Of a DNA stretch of 28,751 nucleotides, positions 1-10,228 are shown in pieces. The translations under genes were made by a program, and so were the position numbers. Source of the stretch: Parachlorella kessleri (taxonomy: Eukaryota; Chlorophyta; Trebouxiophyceae; Chlorellales; Chlorellaceae). The stretch's first letter is position 1. The number at the start of each line of letters is the position of its first letter. The notes beneath the pieces are model-generated. The model made no database searches. It saw only the letters and a list, made by a program, of their open reading frames with translations, and was not told the origin of the DNA. The stretch is from the NCBI GenBank assembly GCA_001598975.1, contig BBXU01000982.1, positions 1-28,751 of the forward strand, given 5' to 3'.

Positions 1-454
1 GGGGGGGCATGTCGCATTCACCATCTGCGTGTGCTGCCAGGTTATGGCTGCATGGTTGGAGGGATGAGAGAGCGCGTGTGTGTCTGTGGTGTCACACAGC
101 TGTCAAATCTGTCCATCTGTCCGAACCCATGCAGGCGTGCATGCTCATGGCGGAACACCTGACCCGCAGACGTCATGCACCTTCAGGGGACCTGGGTGCA
201 CTCGCCGCCATGAACATGCACGGCCAGCCGGCCGGTCTTTGAGTTGATGTGCGAGTCCCCCACTCTCTGCCAACACACACAGCGTCCTCCCAAACGTCAC
301 CACAACCTCCCCCACACTCGCCCACACATCCCCACCATCCTCAGCCAGGAGTCTTCCCACAGCAGCAGCTGCACCACCCCACCACCTTTCGCAGCATCCC
401 CTGCACCATCAGCCTGGGCATACCCGCCCAGCGCCCGCCCCGCCATGCACTCAC
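1..454. other. Left edge: intron sequence of OEP80, no exon recognised
   Basis: The last recognisable OEP80 exon ends at 455 with a good minus-strand donor (gtgagt). The remaining 454 bases should be intron of that gene. I looked on the minus strand for the next Omp85 segment (end of the second POTRA domain, start of the next) and found none, so the following exon probably lies beyond the window. The stretch is C-rich on the plus strand. Short open frames here show no family resemblance. Confidence 0.5.
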
Positions 455-2280
455 CGAGCCAAGCACTCCGTTGTCCTCATACCACTGCGTCAGCTTCTTC
501 ATCGCGTCCGCCAGCTGGTTGTAGTTGAGGGGGCGGCCGTGCATGCCCGCAAATGCGTGCTGCACCACGCTCTGCGGCAGCACGTTGCCGCCCACCGCGG
601 AGAAGCTGCGCAGCGTGGGGTTGGCCGCCACCTACGGAAAGGGAGGGTGTGGGGTGTGTGTGGTGGTGGGGGGGTGGAGTGGGGGTAGCTGCACTGCATT
701 GAGTCGATGTAAGACGGACCCCGAGGGGAGTAAGGAAACTGACTGAGGAGTAGGCCAGGAATAGCAACCTTCATGGCTGCACAGTATGGGGCGGGCAGCA
801 CCTCAACCCACGGCCATACAAACCAACCCCATCAGACCCCTACCAACGCAGCCCCATCCCCGGCGCCCAATCAGCCATGGCTGAGCACAAGCGCGACCCA
901 AGGCTAAACCAGCCGCGACGGCTGCGCCCCCTGCACGCACCTCCAGGGTGAGCTTGATGCCATCCCGCGTGTCCTCGGCTTTCCAGTCCACAAAGTGGAA
1001 GTAGCCGGTGTTGAAGATACGGTCGGCATCCTCCTTGACCTGCCAGGTAGGGAGGCGCACAGCAGGCTTCCCACAACTTCGCAGAAGAGAGGGAGGGAGG
1101 GACCGTGACAGGATGGAGCCTAAGATGTGGAGGCGGGGGAGGGCGCACACAAGGGCATCCCCATTTACCTTTAGCTTTGCTATCTTTTCTTTGAGGAACT
1201 GAAAAAAGCTTATTATCCAGTTTTGATTCTCGGCTGTGCGAGGCAGCCAGGGTACTGCAACGCCACCTGCCCAGGTCAGGTAACAGAAACAGGCATGTGC
1301 ACGCGGACCACAGCAGCCCCGCAAGCTGTGCCATGGGATAACCAGGGCAGTCCTGGCAGGCCTAAAGTGTGTTGCATGGCCTCACCTCAGCCTGTGTGTA
1401 CGCAAAGTTGGGTTTGATGGTGAGAGTCTTCTTGGCCAGGTCCTTCAGCTCCCCCTCCACACCCACAATGTCCACCTGCACGGCCACAAGCCACCCATAT
1501 CTGCTATAGGTCGCTGGTGGGTGCCCCCGGCCCCCCCCTTGACCGGGTGTTCGAGCTTTCCTTCACCGCCCACACGCTCACCCTGCAAAGTCACACAAAC
1601 GCAACGTCCACCATGTGCCTCCTGGCCTGTACGTGTTGTGTGACCCTGCGCTACTCCCCACCAGGCCAGGAAACTAGCACCTCTTCCCACCCCTAGGCCA
1701 ATGGGGACTGCCACTGCCCTCCTACAACAATCACCAATAACCTTGCAGCACAGCCTGCCGACAAATACACAAGCCTTGGCAGTTACGGGTCACTTCGCAC
1801 TGCCACGGTTCTGAGATGACACAAATCTCCGTAAGCACAGGAACCCACCTCACTTATCAGGATTCGCTGGTCGGGTTGATCATCATCCCCCCCGTCAGCT
1901 GCTGCCTCCTGGCCGCTGCTGCTTGTGAGGACTGGCCCATTGGCCTGCCCGCCCCCGGGTTTTACTGGCTTATTTTTCGAGGGCAGGTAGGCGCCCTGGG
2001 ATTCCGAAGCTGTGCTGGATATAGAGGCCAGCAGGGAGCCCGGCCTGCGCTGGGGAGCTCCTGGAAACAGGCGCTGGAAGGCATCGCTGACCGATTGGCT
2101 TGATCTCACAACCGCTTCTCCAGCCACCTGTTGAGAGGCTGCCACCTGCTGCACAGCGTTATCCAAGGCCTGTCTCAACCTTGACACTAGCTTGGCAAAG
2201 GGCGGAGGACCATGATGGGCTCGACAAGCTTGGGGATGCCGCTCTGCCCTGTGCCTGGCTCTCCTTGCAGCCGTGAACAT
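455..2280 (-). CDS. OEP80: OEP80 / Toc75-V-type Omp85 outer-envelope protein, 5' part
   Basis: Exons on the minus strand: 1849-2280, 1386-1475, 941-1039 and 455-631, all joined in phase 0, giving about 266 N-terminal residues. Exon 1 is a low-complexity, basic N-terminal extension ending in DQRILISE, which matches the plant OEP80 block ERVLISEV just before POTRA 1. Exons 2-3 carry POTRA 1 (IVGVEGEL, FAYTQAEV, IFNTGYF, EDTRDGIKLTLEV). Exon 4 carries POTRA 2 (VGGNVLPQSVV, LNYNQLADAM, WYEDNGVLG). The EDTRDG signature is typical of plastid Omp85 proteins. Family members sit in the chloroplast outer envelope; OEP80 is an essential member thought to help beta-barrel proteins insert. The C-terminal 16-strand barrel is outside the window. 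I chose the ATG at 2280 because the open frame upstream of it has only a TTG. OEP80 is preferred over TOC75 because of the RILISE block; the distinction is inferred. Confidence 0.88.
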
Positions 2281-2633
2281 CCTTGGGATTGGTAATTGCG
2301 GGACAGTTTCGGGTAAAACATTGATCAATTGGCTGGGTATCGTGCAGGCACCAGATCCATGGGTGGAACTGATACCCCGACAGCTAAAGTCTTGCTATTC
2401 CCATATCGGAGCAGCTCACCGTCCAATAGACTATCAACAAGCTCAATACTGTCTAAGGAAGGGAAGGGGGCCGTGACATCAAGGAATCGTGAAGGGTGGC
2501 TGCCTTATGATGAACACAGGTTCAGCAAGTCAAGGCGCTGGCGACCCAACCAAGGGTGGAAAATCACGCCAAAGTAGGGAGATCCCAGTTACGAAATTGC
2601 TGTACTGATGACAATGCTAAAAAGCTGCATGCA
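2281..2633. other. Intergenic spacer between the large disordered-protein gene and OEP80
   Basis: These 353 bases separate the stop of the upstream gene (2634-2636, minus) from the OEP80 ATG (2280, minus). They must hold the 3' UTR of one and the promoter and 5' UTR of the other. The minus-strand frame stays open from 2280 up to 2328 but without an ATG. I see no clear TGTAA poly(A) signal on the minus strand and no TATA box. Confidence 0.4.
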
Positions 2634-5600
2634 CTAACGTCTGTGTTTGCGGGCAGGCTTGCTGACCGTCTGCTGCCCAGCTGCTTTCCTAGCCACGGCC
2701 CCATAGCCTGCCCGGTCAGTCCCTGCTGAGCCCTCAGGTTTAGAGCCCTGCAGCATGTGAAGTAACAAGAAATTTGTGCATGTTCGGTTTGTTGCATGTT
2801 TGCTAATGCTGCGCTAGGCTCTGCCAGGCTCTCCTCAGGCAGGTACCCGGGGGAGGGGGGGGGGCATTACACAGTTCCTGCCTTGACCCAGGGTAGTCAG
2901 CAGAGCACATGCAAACTCACCTCCTTCATGGTGCTTCCTTCTCTGCTGCTTAGCGCCCGATGAATTGCTGCATGTATGCTGACCAGCTTTTGCTGGCTGT
3001 GGTGTGCCTGTACGGTGACCGCTGGTGCCTCTTGTGTCACACCTGTCCCAACCGCGTCAATACTCTGCACATCCTGCAGGGGAGCCTTGATCATTTTTGG
3101 TCTGGCAGCACCCTCATTGCAACCGTGAGCTGATCGCCGCCTCGTCAGCAGGCTGGAAAACATCCCTTTGCATACATGCTATGCTTAGGTAGGTGGAGGC
3201 ATTCGTCACCTGCTCAAACAAATCGTTGCTGTGGCTGTGGGCTGCACTAAGGGAATAGACGAGGGTTCTAGATGTGCTTTCTCTGTCATCCTGCATAGCA
3301 GCGGGGCCCGGCTTGAGTTTCTAAGTCAGTTTTGTCTAGTGAAGTGAGACGCTCTTACACTCCATAAAGGCATCACCTCGTCCACGAGGGCGTTGCGCTG
3401 AATCATGTAGCGCGCTGCAGCCAGCTGTGGGGCCACCGCTCTTCGCCGCAACGAGGGCACTACTGCTGACGGTCTGCCCTCCACTGCTTTCGCCTCCACT
3501 GTCTCGACACTGTCTGTTGGTCGCTGTCTGCCAGGCAGGGCTCGCTGCTGCTGAGTGGGACGCTGCACGGGCTGCAAGGCAGTCTCCCCCAGCACCTCTG
3601 CCGGCAAGGGTGGCGGTGTGGGCAGCTTGTGGGGTAAGACGGTGGACGCTGACACATCCATGCCAAGAGCCAGCTGCTGCAGGACCTGCAGACAATTGTA
3701 GTGCTTGTTTTACACTCTGTCAGCAAAGCTGAGGTATGGACTCGACAAACTCAATATAAAGAAAACAGGTGCAAGTGTATAGCAGCCCTCCCACACCTCA
3801 TACGCGGCTGTCCAGATAATGAGCAGAACTCAGGCAAGACTCAGGCTCATTCTGCATTCAGCCCTGTCAGCCCAGTATCCCAGTAACTCATCCATGCTCG
3901 CATTACCTGCCACCCTCAATAAATAAGCAGTGCCCCGGACCCCCACACCTGCAGGTACTGGTCTCTGTCGGCTTGATACTTGTTCATGCTGACAGGGCTA
4001 CCATCGTCCTCGCTAGCCACTGACAGTGCCTGCAGATGTGCTGCTGGCACACTGCTGCTAGCAGGTCTCCGCTGCTCCTTCCCGCGGTCCCTCGGCTGGA
4101 CACTGTACGGCTCAACGCCTGCCTCTCCTGAGAACACAGAAACCTGCTGTTCTGCTGGCGTGCTGCTGCGCTGCTGCTGGTAGTGGGGCCGGGCTGTCTT
4201 CTCAGGACTGGCCAGCTCGTGGGCTTCAGCATGCAGCGCAGCAGCCACAGCTGCCAGCTGGTCTGCATCGTCTGGTCCATCCTTCCGGCCCAGTGCTTGG
4301 GACTTTAAGGTGACCTGCCTTCCGGCAACAGGCTGCCCCTCTTGCCTCTGAGACTTGCTTCTCAAAGCTGCTGCTTGCGCTGCTGCTGTTTGGTTCCAGC
4401 GCATGGGTGGCTTCCTGGCAGGTACTGCAGGGCTGGTGGGTACACTGGTAATGTGGCCAGCCTGCACTGAGCTGCCAGGTTCGCTAACAGTAAGCCGCTG
4501 CGGGGAAGGACATGTAACAGCCAGCAGAGCACAAGCAGGGCGCAGACCGGATCAAACCAGTAGTTTGTGAGGTACAAATTGTCACCTTGCTATTTCGTAT
4601 ACAAGCTATCCTACTGCGCTCTGAAGGTCAAAGGTCACCTACCTTGGCGGCTGCATAGCCTGCTGCACCCAGACCAGGCGAGGTGGGTGCGCTCACAACT
4701 CCTGCAACCCTGCCGGGGCCTGCTGACACAGTAACGCTGGCCTGGCGAGCCAACTGCCGCGGTTGGTGTGCCTTGACGGGGGAAAGAATGGCATGCAGGG
4801 CCTTGCTCCTGTAGGAGGGCTTCGACAGGTCCCGGCAGCCTGGAAGGGCATATCCATGCATCTCTCATTAATCCGGTGCATTGACCACTTCACATGATGA
4901 TGTAGTGCATTAGCGGCGTTGCCAAGTTCTTACATGTGCGCAGGCTTGGGATGTTAGACAAGTTGAGCCTCCATGTGCTGAGCTTGCAGATAAGGCGCAT
5001 TGTCCAAGGTCACCCAAGCAAGCGTGTCATGCCCTGCCCACCTTGCTGATTTACAGGTTGAAAGGGCCGCCGTACTGCTGCAGGCTGCGGCTTGGCTGCC
5101 AACCGCTGCTGCCTGCTGGCTGCCTCCTTGGCTGCATCGAGGCTTCGCTGCGCTTGCAGGAGCTTTGAGTTCTGGGACTGCCGGACTGCGGCCTCATGAG
5201 GCACAGGGCTGGGCTGCCGTCTGCGCTTCTTCCCTGATGAGGGCGGCGTGGGCGCCTTGGCTTTCAGCAGCTGGCTGAGGGTGACAGCTGTCCGCCTGAC
5301 AGCCACTCCTGTACAGGAGTGGTCACTGGGCTTAGATGAAGTCTGGAACCTCAATTTTGTGGGACAATAACCAGTGCTCCAAGCCCAAAGTCAGACAACC
5401 ATGGCAGCAGAAGAGAGCTGTGCACAATTGCTGAATTGGTAGGGACCAAAGCAATAGCAGCTTGGCAACCAAAGCCCAATATTTGTCTATAGGTTACAAC
5501 ATTAGCTAGTTGTAGGCAATTAAGATTCGACACTATTGCAACCCTCTGCCAGACGGCGTCTGGGATGTGCTGGCTCAAGTAGTATAGAGAAGTTCACATG

Positions 5601-8414
5601 CTTTTTAACACCCACCTGTCTGCTTGTGAGGGCTGGGCCTGTTATGGCAAGTAGCTGCAGGCTTCAGTGGCTCGTAAGAGTTTTCGCGCTGCTGCTCCTG
5701 CTGTTGCTGGCTGAATTCCGCAGCACCAGCCGGCGCACTGCTTACCCCACGTTCTATCTGTAAGGCAGGGGTTCCTTGTTTCGCTTGCTGCTGTTCATAA
5801 GCCTGCAGTGAGCTGCTGTGCTGCTCTTGCTCTCTAAGCTCAGCTGCTGAGGGTCGCTCTGGGCAGGCAGCACCACTTGTGCCTGCTGACGAAGCGTCCC
5901 TACGCTGCGAAAGCACATGGCCTTGTTGCTGCAGAAGCTGGGCTTGCTGTAACTCCTGCGCTTGGCCTTGGCCAAGCTGCTGCAGTCCTCCTGCGTGACA
6001 TGACAATGTTGGCTCTGTCTGCTGGTCACTCTGCTGCTGCTGCTGCGTTTGTTGCGCCTCTGGTGGTTGGCCTAGCGGCTCACCCAACAGCTCTCCCTGC
6101 GGCCCCTCTGCCTGCTGCTGCTGCTGCGTCCCAAAGATCTGCGGTCCCGACTTAAGCAGGCCCATCAGACAGCGTTTGGCTGGCATTTGGCTGGGAGAGG
6201 GATCCTCCACCACCCCTTCAGGCGTGCCGCAGCGGGAGCTGAGCAACCCTAGCGCTATCATCTGCTCCGAGGGCGTGGCACACACGCTGCCAGCGCCGCT
6301 ACCGAGTCTGTCATAGACTCCATTGGGCTGCTGTCGCTGTATCGCGTGGGGCGGGGGCGAGGCAATGTTGATGATGACCTCACTGGGTTCCTCCAGCAAG
6401 CCCAGCAGGTCTGCATGAGGCGGCGAGGGGTGCTTATGCCCTGGCTGCAGAGGTGGTCGTGGTGGAAGTGCCACCGCGGCTGCTGTTGAAGGCCGTGCTG
6501 GGCTTGTTTTTGCATACCAACAACCTGTGGCTGGAGCCTCCTCTCCAGGCAAGCCAGCCATGCTGCGCCGCAGAGGCGCCATAGCTGAGGGGATTGCAAG
6601 CTGAGGCATCTGGGGACTAGATACCTGCAGAGGGTTGACCAGCGCATTTGCAGGATTGGCGACCAGATAAGCGGGGGAGGTTGGAGGCTTTAAAAAGCAA
6701 CACAATTGTTATGTTTTTGAAAGGTGCGATCCTGAGGTGTTTATTATCATTCTGCATCCCAGTTCCGTAACCAGCGCATCATGCTTCTCTGTCCCACTAG
6801 GCGCACCTGGCGCAGGCCGCCTGAACTTGATAGCGCAGTGTCAAGCTCAGACGCCCTGCCACAGTCGTGAGCTGGAGGCACAAAACAAGACTTGAGGCGG
6901 CCCAGAAGTCTCTGAATGCGGCTGCTGTGGCGGCTGGAGGGGAAGCGGATGCCACTGCACCAAACAGAAACCAAATTTGGCAGTGGCACCTTTACAGCGA
7001 CAGAAAGAATTGATGGTGCCAGCGCCCTGCCCCGCACTGCTGACTGCAGTGCACCGGCTGCTCAATATAACCAAATCCACCTCACGCACCTGCCAGGATC
7101 ATCCAGCTCGCAAAAGATGGGCCTGTTCCTTGATGTCATGAAGGTAGGGCTCAAGGCAGCCTGCGTGTTGTTAGGTAGAGTGGGCAATGAGATCTAACAG
7201 ACTGCTGTGCATCGTACTATGGCGCAACAGGTAATGCGACCCTCGCTCCACAGGTGCTCTATTGCATCATAGCTGTTCGCCAAAAACATTTGCAGAGAGT
7301 CTTGCACGACAGGGTTAGTTCCATGCAGCTCACAAGCCTGGGTGATGCACACACCCACCCGCATCTCCATAGCAAAAGATTCGGTCGTACATGGCTGGGG
7401 CGGCGGGCTGGGTACTGCCGGAGGGACTGGCAGGTCTAATGACCGCCAGCCTATGTCTCCACCTACTGGCTCCAGGCTGAGCGGCTGCTTGTCACCATTG
7501 CTGCTAGGTACTGGTCGTGGGTTGTCAAACCGGCTTCCTGCCAGGCGCTGACCATCGACCTTCCCAAGATGAGAATTTGGGGACGCTGCTGTTCCATTTT
7601 CACTTGGGCTGGGTGCAAATGCCACGGGGGACTCCAGCTGTGGCAGGAGACATGGGGGTGGCGAGGACAACAGCAGCTCCACACTGCTCGCTATGGCTGC
7701 ATTCACTGCCCGCTGGACTGTAGATATCTCTGAGCACGGCGCCTCGGGTGAAGCACGCTGGGTAGCTGGCGGTGACATTACAGGGGTTGGCCTGCGGGCA
7801 AAACTATCTATGACTTGGGAGCGGTGCAGGCTGGAAGGAAGGCTGGAGCGCCTTGTGTTTGCTGTGGCGCTGGGGGGATGAGCTGGCTGGTAAGTTTGCT
7901 GCTGTCCCAAGACAAAGCCCTGATGCAAGGTCACCGACTGAAAAGGGCTGCGTTCCACAGTATCCACCTTGCTGCTGCCGCAATTTGGATGCTGTGAGTC
8001 TGCTATGGCTGGGCTGCCGTGGGGTCGAAAGGCAGCTATGCTTGGGCTGCCCGGTGGTGAGCCTGTCGGCTTGGTGGCCTGCTTATGCAGTTGCAGCTTG
8101 CTTGGCGAAGGCTGCCCCTCCTTGCCAAGTGGTGCGCGAGCTTTAGACAGCGGCGCTTGTGCCACACTGCCTTGGCTGCGCGCCACAGGCTCCAATTTGC
8201 CAAGTTGGCCCTGAGAGACAGAAAGCAGCTGCTGGGCCTCCACCCTGCGCCGATATAACTCCCTGCAGCAACCCGGCAGTGCCCTTCCTTGCAAAGAGAT
8301 CTGATGGGCAGTTGCAAAGGGGTTGATGAGCTTGGGGCCTGACCTTAACGAGATGTCTGCGTCGCTTGCACCTCGTCCAAGCCTATAAGCGGCACCAAAA
8401 GCCGCAGAAGCCAT
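2634..8414 (-). CDS. Large intrinsically disordered Q/S/P-rich protein, unidentified
   Basis: I do not recognise this protein. A chain of eleven minus-strand exons keeps phase throughout: 7218-8414, 7090-7160, 6807-6954, 5616-6624, 5042-5308, 4643-4839, 3949-4497, 3359-3685, 3210-3290, 2921-3073 and 2634-2747, about 1,370 residues. Nearly every border is a GT..AG site. The sequence is disorder-type: many SP/TP and PxxP sites, several runs of 4-5 glutamines in exon 4, and a basic cluster GKKRRRQPSP near residue 835 that could be a nuclear signal. The C-terminus is basic (KPARKHRR then stop). Short helical stretches occur (RRRVEAQQLLSVSQ; RDQYLQ joined to VLQQLALG across an intron; SRIQRLLGRLKSCF). 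The weakest link is exon 1 to exon 2: the proposed intron is only 57 nt, and exon 2 also reads well in another frame. If that join is wrong there may be two genes. A scaffold, regulatory or ciliary role is possible but not shown. Confidence 0.6.
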
Positions 8415-8998
8415 CCAGCACTGCTCATCGAAGGCAAAGCGTTTATCGGGGCGATGACTTAAAAATCATATTCACTGGTGCCTGGGCACAGCAGTTGAGT
8501 TCACGCCAGGCCAAAGCTGCGCGGCAGCAGCTGCGGTCGACGAGTTGAACCCCATATCACGCAGAGCACTGTACGCATCAGATGACCCCATGTGCCAGTT
8601 GCTGACAGCATCATCAACGATCAGTGCAGCCCACTCAACAAGTTTTAGCCCCGGGGCACAGATGTAAGGATGGCCAGCACACTACGTACAATGCAATGCT
8701 TTTGCACCCTGCGATAGAACTGGATGCTTTGACAGCTGCCCTTGTCATCAGATCCCGCAGGAACTGGGTGTAATGCTGCGTCTACAGCTGCAATGTGGCT
8801 GTTGACTAGTGCATGACTCTGGAGATACAGCTGAAGTGAGCAAGGGGAGCGCTGCTATTGTACGGTCTGGGACATACTACTGAAGTTATATTCTTGGCTG
8901 GCTTATCCAGCCCACGTTGCAAGCCTACCCTACCACCTTGTTAGCCTGCGTAGTCGTGCACCCACTAAGAAACTTATCGTAGTTATCTTAGGCCTCTC
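8415..8998. other. Divergent region with possible 5' exons of the Q-rich gene
   Basis: The large minus-strand gene starts at 8414, and the plus-strand Q-rich gene must begin somewhere to its right. Two plus-strand pieces look coding. Around 8495-8545 a frame reads QLSSRQAKAARQQLRS and ends at a possible donor (gttgaa). Around 8609-8671 a frame reads ISAAHSTSFSPGAQ, entered by an AG and ending at a good donor (gtaagg). Their phases are compatible (1 then 2), but I could not connect them to the first solid exon at 10229. The rest shows no recognisable element. The promoter of the minus-strand gene is expected here. Confidence 0.3.
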
Positions 8999-9000
8999 TG
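8989..9000. repeat. Left copy of probable LINE target-site duplication
   Basis: The 12-mer taggcctctctg occurs here and again at 10183-10194, directly after the LINE tail. A perfect 12-mer at this spacing is unlikely by chance. The first Cys codon of the PHD finger (TGC 8999-9001) straddles its end, so the exact 5' border of the element may include a base or two of microhomology. Confidence 0.6.
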
Positions 9001-10182
9001 CGAGGGTTGCGGGGCCCTTCAACCAGAGCGCAGCATGCTGATCTGCACACCTGTGAGTCGGGCTGGCACTGTGGCTGCCTCGACCCACCCCTCGCAGCTC
9101 TCCCCCCCGACGGCTGGCAGTGCCCTCCCTGCTCAGCAGCTGCAGGACACACAACAGCTGGTGCGGCAGCAAACAGCGCCCAGGTAGCTGCAGCTGCAGC
9201 ACAGCCACCGCCTCTCCAGCAGGTCGGCCAAGGTGCAACAGCAGCAGCAGCAGGCCCTCTCCCAGACCCGCAGGCAAGCCAACCATGCAGGCGCCAGCAG
9301 CCAGTCCAGGTGGCGGCCAGACATCTGGGTGGGCGGCAGCGTGCTTCGCTGGGTTGAGAAGTTCAAGTACCTCGGCAGCCACTTCACACACAACATTGAC
9401 CTGAACACTGAGCTAGGCTATCGGCGTTCGCTTGGTGCGGCTGTGTTTTGGAGGTTGTGGGGTCCCTTCTTCAGCCAGCGGTGTATTAAGCTGCACACTA
9501 GGCTGACTGTGTTCAAGGTGCTAGTGCTGTCGGTGGTGCTGTATGGCTGTGAGTCACTGGCGCTGACCTGCGCTCAGCAACACCGTCTGGATGTCTTTGT
9601 CACGGGCTGCATGCGCTGGATGCTAGGGTTGAGGTGGAGGGACCACATCAGTGATGAGGAGTTGTATAGGCGGTGTGGGCAGGAGGACAAGCCCTTCAAT
9701 AGTGTTGTGGATCACTGGCGGCGCCGGTCGTTGCGGTTCCTTGGGCACCTGGGGCGTATGCCTGAATCGCGCTTAGCTAAGTGCATCTTATGGGCCACTC
9801 TGCCAGAGGGGGTGGGGCGGCGGGGGCGGCTTGCCAACCCCTTGCTACCCCAGGTCTATGAGGAGCACCTGAAGCAGCTAGACCTGAGCGGGGCCAGACG
9901 GCAGCAGCAGGACAAAATGAACGCTGGGGGCGGCTCGCGGGTTGCCTTCAATTGGCTAAGTGCTTGTGCTATGAAGGACACATGGAGAAGCTTGGTGGGA
10001 TAGACCTTTGGTTGTGTTTTCTGTTGGTTTCCCCGTCCGGACGGGGTGGTGCATGCCATTAAGAATTGGTACTTGGATCTTGTGGTTTGTGGGCATAGTA
10101 CATCCTGGCTTTTTGTTGGCCCCATTTGGGGGACTCACGGCAGCATGGTCAGGTGGCGGTACGCTGTTAGACTAGACTATAC
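9001..10182 (+). mobile_element. 5'-truncated LINE (non-LTR retrotransposon) with PHD finger and RT C-terminal region
   Basis: This is the 3' part of a LINE-type retrotransposon. The downstream part encodes the C-terminal region of its reverse transcriptase. Upstream lies a complete PHD-finger pattern: CEGC (8999-9010), MLIC (9035-9046), CESGWHCGC (from 9052), then PPLAALPPDGWQCPPC. One base is missing between MLIC and CESGWH, so the frame breaks there. Later the RT part is back in the original frame, as expected if PHD, linker and RT once formed one ORF. The 3' end has a short CTAGA/AGACT-type tail (gttagactagactatac). A 12-bp direct repeat flanks the insert. The RT palm with its YADD box is absent, which fits 5' truncation during insertion. 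It lies in or next to the plus-strand Q-rich gene, probably in an intron. Two more degraded 3' ends of the same family lie at 19535-20052 and 22030-22155. Confidence 0.8.
9188..10003 (+). pseudogene. LINE reverse-transcriptase C-terminal (thumb/connection) fragment
   Basis: The frame is open from 9188 to the stop at 10003. Typical LINE blocks appear in order: VEKFKYLGSHF, the RRSLGAAVFWRL helix, RLTVFKVLVLSVVLYGCES, RLDVFVTGCMRWMLGLRWRD, DEELYRRCGQ, HWRRRSLRFLGHLGRMPESR. These belong to the region after the RT palm in many LINE polyproteins. The catalytic palm and endonuclease are missing, so it cannot act alone. The first ~40 residues are Q/A-rich linker (six Q in a row) after the PHD finger. 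The frame is still uninterrupted over about 270 codons, so this copy is younger than the two other remnants in the window. Confidence 0.85.
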
Positions 10183-10194
10183 TAGGCCTCTCTG
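10183..10194. repeat. Right copy of probable LINE target-site duplication
   Basis: A second perfect copy of taggcctctctg follows the pentanucleotide tail of the LINE. One caveat: the third LINE remnant also ends in actaggcc, so the first few bases of this repeat could belong to the element rather than to the target. Confidence 0.55.
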
Positions 10195-10228
10195 ACGTCA
10201 TCGAGGAACCACCGGTGGCAGGCTGCAG

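Noticed and set aside
3114..3296. Read-through of the exon at 3210-3290 to a stop at 3114
   Set aside because: It is open and could be an intron-retention form, but splicing at 3209 to the acceptor before 3073 leads to two more protein-like exons and a clean stop, so I preferred the longer model.
6625..6705. Extra N-terminal residues of the long minus-strand frame 5605-6705
   Set aside because: A strong acceptor (ctctgcag) at 6625-6632 and the phase of the upstream exon show that this part is intron.
9044..9187. Q-rich frame (PAQQLQDTQQLVRQQTAP) over the PHD region, resembling the host gene's style
   Set aside because: The overlapping frame encodes an unmistakable PHD half; the Q-rich reading is a by-product of CAG-rich sequence.
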